Source of the DNA: Bacteriovoracaceae bacterium
GTDB lineage: Bacteria > Bdellovibrionota > UBA1018
Direction: 5' to 3'
Length of the DNA: 7,698 bases
Assembly (NCBI GenBank): GCA_947446835.1
Contig: CANFHS010000114.1
Coordinates: forward strand, 1-7,698
The notes beneath the pieces were generated by a model. The model worked only from the letters and a program-made list of their open reading frames with translations. It was not told the origin of the DNA and ran no database searches. Shown piece after piece: positions 6,301 through 7,698 of this stretch (positions within the stretch are counted from its first letter, which is position 1; each line of letters begins with the position of its first letter). The position numbers were made by a program, and so were the translations under genes.

Positions 6301-7698
6301 GGAATGAGGCCTTCCTGGGAATTGCGGTTCAGCGGAATGACGGCGGCCTTTTCGAGGGACATGGGCCTCACCAGTTCGAGCGTGTGCTTGATCCAGTCGC
6401 GGACGATGCTCACCCCGTGGGCCAGCTGCGCGTAGCTCTCGGCGCTCTCGCGACCCAGCTCGTGGAGCTGCTCGCCCCGCAGGTTGTGCATGAGGACCTT
6501 GGTCATCATCGAGAAGCCGCGCAGGGGAACCTGGGTCTGCGAAAGTCGCTCGATCAGCTCTTCCAGCTCCATGAGCTTGCGTCCCAGCTGGCGCAGCTCA
6601 TCGCGTTCCCGCAGGGGCATGAGCTTGTCGGACTTGAGGCGTGCGCTCCGGGTGTGGATGACCTGGGCCGTGCGCTTGGCCTCTTCACAGATCTTCGCCA
6701 GCACACCGGAGGCCTCGTCCACTTCGCGCAGGGCGCGGATCAGGGCCGGACTGATCCGGCTTCTTTCCAGCTCCTGTCCGATGGGCGGGGTCCAGCCGCA
6801 GTACCAGGCGCGGGCCACGTGGCCCACCACCTGCGCCAGCCATTCGTCCATCGAAAGGGGGCGCTGGATCAGCGGATCATAGACCACGCCGCCACCCTGT
6901 TCGGTGGAGCGGATACGCGAGCGCATGAGCTGGATCAGGGGCAGCTCGGAGGCAAATCCCAGGCGCTCGAACTGTTGCTCCAGCGGCGTCTGCCGACGGT
7001 GCGACCATTCGTTCGAGGCGTAGCACCAGGCGGCGTAGAGCGACTCGGGAGAAATCGCGTCTCCGCAGGAATGGGTCTTCTCGTTGCCTTCCTGGCAAGC
7101 CGCGCAGGCTTCGGCCGGGAGGATCACATAGTGGCCGTTGCCGTAGGGACCCGTCTCATTGCCCCGCGAGGTACCGATCGAGAGGTTCAGCACGCGGGTG
7201 CCCAGGATCGAGGCCAAGTGGACTGCGGCCGTGTCGCCGGCGATCAGCCACTGGCAGCGGCCGATCACCGCGGCCCAGTTGTCGAAGTCGGTCTTTCCGA
7301 CCAGGTTCAGGATCCGGGTGGGGTCCACCATGCCCTCGGAATGGGCCAGGAACTCGGCGGCGCGGGTTTCCTCTTCCTTCGTCCCGAGCAGGAGGATCTG
7401 CGTCTCCGGATGGCGCTCCAGGAGGTAGATGGCGAACTCCGACCAGTTCAGGGGGCTCCAGGTCTTCTTTTCGAGACCGGCACCCAGCTGGATGGCCACC
7501 CACTTGCGCGAGAAGTCCTTGCTCGGGATGCCCAGGGCGCCCAGCGTGGCTTCGAGCTGGAAGAAGCCCTTGGAGCTGACCGGAGCGTCGCCGGCTTCGG
7601 CGGGATCGCCCAGGTGCAGCTGCAAGGCGGTCAGCAGCTGGGTGGTCAGGATATCGGTGAGATGGATGTTCTGGCGCACGCCTCCCTGCACGATGGCC
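6297..7698 (-). CDS. Glycosyltransferase family 9 (heptosyltransferase-like) protein with long C-terminal extension, 5'-truncated by window edge
   Basis: The protein resembles ADP-heptose:LPS heptosyltransferases, which add sugars to the LPS core from the cytosolic side of the inner membrane. The frame is open to the right edge, so the true start lies outside; the GTG at 7691 is internal. Residues below count from that GTG. VRQNIHLTDIL (5-15) closes the N-terminal lobe. The sugar-nucleotide lobe shows WVAIQLGAGLEKKTW (64-78), a strand ILLLGTKEEE, ILNLVGKTDFDNWAAVI (127-143) and GDTAAVHLASILGT (152-165), with the acidic D153 position of GT9. A cysteine cluster CAAC-X9-CGDAI follows at 196-213, as in several GT9 proteins. 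About 250 further residues (about 215-464) fall outside the GT9 fold. They are largely helical and charged, with likely coiled coil at about 322-390, and I do not recognise them. The real acceptor could be LPS or another glycan or protein. The 3' end overlaps the 192-aa gene by 4 bp. Confidence 0.85.
   Translation of the reverse strand, partial: AIVQGGVRQNIHLTDILTTQLLTALQLHLGDPAEAGDAPVSSKGFFQLEATLGALGIPSKDFSRKWVAIQLGAGLEKKTWSPLNWSEFAIYLLERHPETQILLLGTKEEETRAAEFLAHSEGMVDPTRILNLVGKTDFDNWAAVIGRCQWLIAGDTAAVHLASILGTRVLNLSIGTSRGNETGPYGNGHYVILPAEACAACQEGNEKTHSCGDAISPESLYAAWCYASNEWSHRRQTPLEQQFERLGFASELPLIQLMRSRIRSTEQGGGVVYDPLIQRPLSMDEWLAQVVGHVARAWYCGWTPPIGQELERSRISPALIRALREVDEASGVLAKICEEAKRTAQVIHTRSARLKSDKLMPLRERDELRQLGRKLMELEELIERLSQTQVPLRGFSMMTKVLMHNLRGEQLHELGRESAESYAQLAHGVSIVRDWIKHTLELVRPMSLEKAAVIPLNRNSQEGLIP
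6310..6316 (-). promoter_or_regulatory. Shine-Dalgarno sequence of the 192-aa gene, inside the GT9 3' end
   Basis: The minus strand reads AGGAAGG with a 9-nt spacer to the ATG at 6300. It overlaps the last codons of the GT9 gene (QEGLIP stop) and supports both the chosen start and coupling through the ATGA overlap. Confidence 0.65.

Noticed and set aside
7689..7691. GTG at 7691 as the start of the GT9 gene
   Set aside because: The frame stays open to the edge and the sequence there already reads as the end of the GT9 N-terminal lobe, so the N-terminal part must lie beyond the window.

Overview
This GC-rich window is almost entirely coding. It holds six protein genes and no RNA gene, mobile element, CRISPR array or gene-free stretch longer than about 50 bases. 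The content suggests a Gram-negative bacterium: a glycosyltransferase family 9 (heptosyltransferase-type) protein, oligopeptidase B, and the common nadK-recN pair. The GT9 sequence has a faint Bdellovibrionota-like flavour, but that is an impression and the taxon cannot be fixed from this sequence alone.

Layout, left to right. (1) The 3' part of an oligopeptidase B gene (+, cut by the left edge) carries a complete Ser-Asp-His triad. (2) recN (-) is convergent with it, and the two coding ends overlap by 53 bp. (3) nadK (-) lies 2 bp upstream of recN, forming a nadK-recN operon. (4) rarA/mgsA (+) diverges from nadK across only about 30 bp and uses a TTG start behind a good Shine-Dalgarno sequence. 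(5) An unrecognised 192-aa gene (-) is convergent with rarA across a 9-bp gap. (6) A GT9 glycosyltransferase gene (-, cut by the right edge) has a long C-terminal extension of unknown function. It overlaps gene 5 by an ATGA stop/start, so the two are probably co-translated.

Functional grouping. recN (SMC-like double-strand break repair), nadK (NADP supply) and rarA (replication-fork maintenance clamp-loader-like ATPase) form a central genome-maintenance/cofactor block with overlapping regulatory space. The GT9 plus unknown-gene pair is a separate transcription unit and is the least explained part of the window. No clearly new system is proven here. The best candidate for something undescribed is the GT9 C-terminal extension together with its translationally coupled partner.
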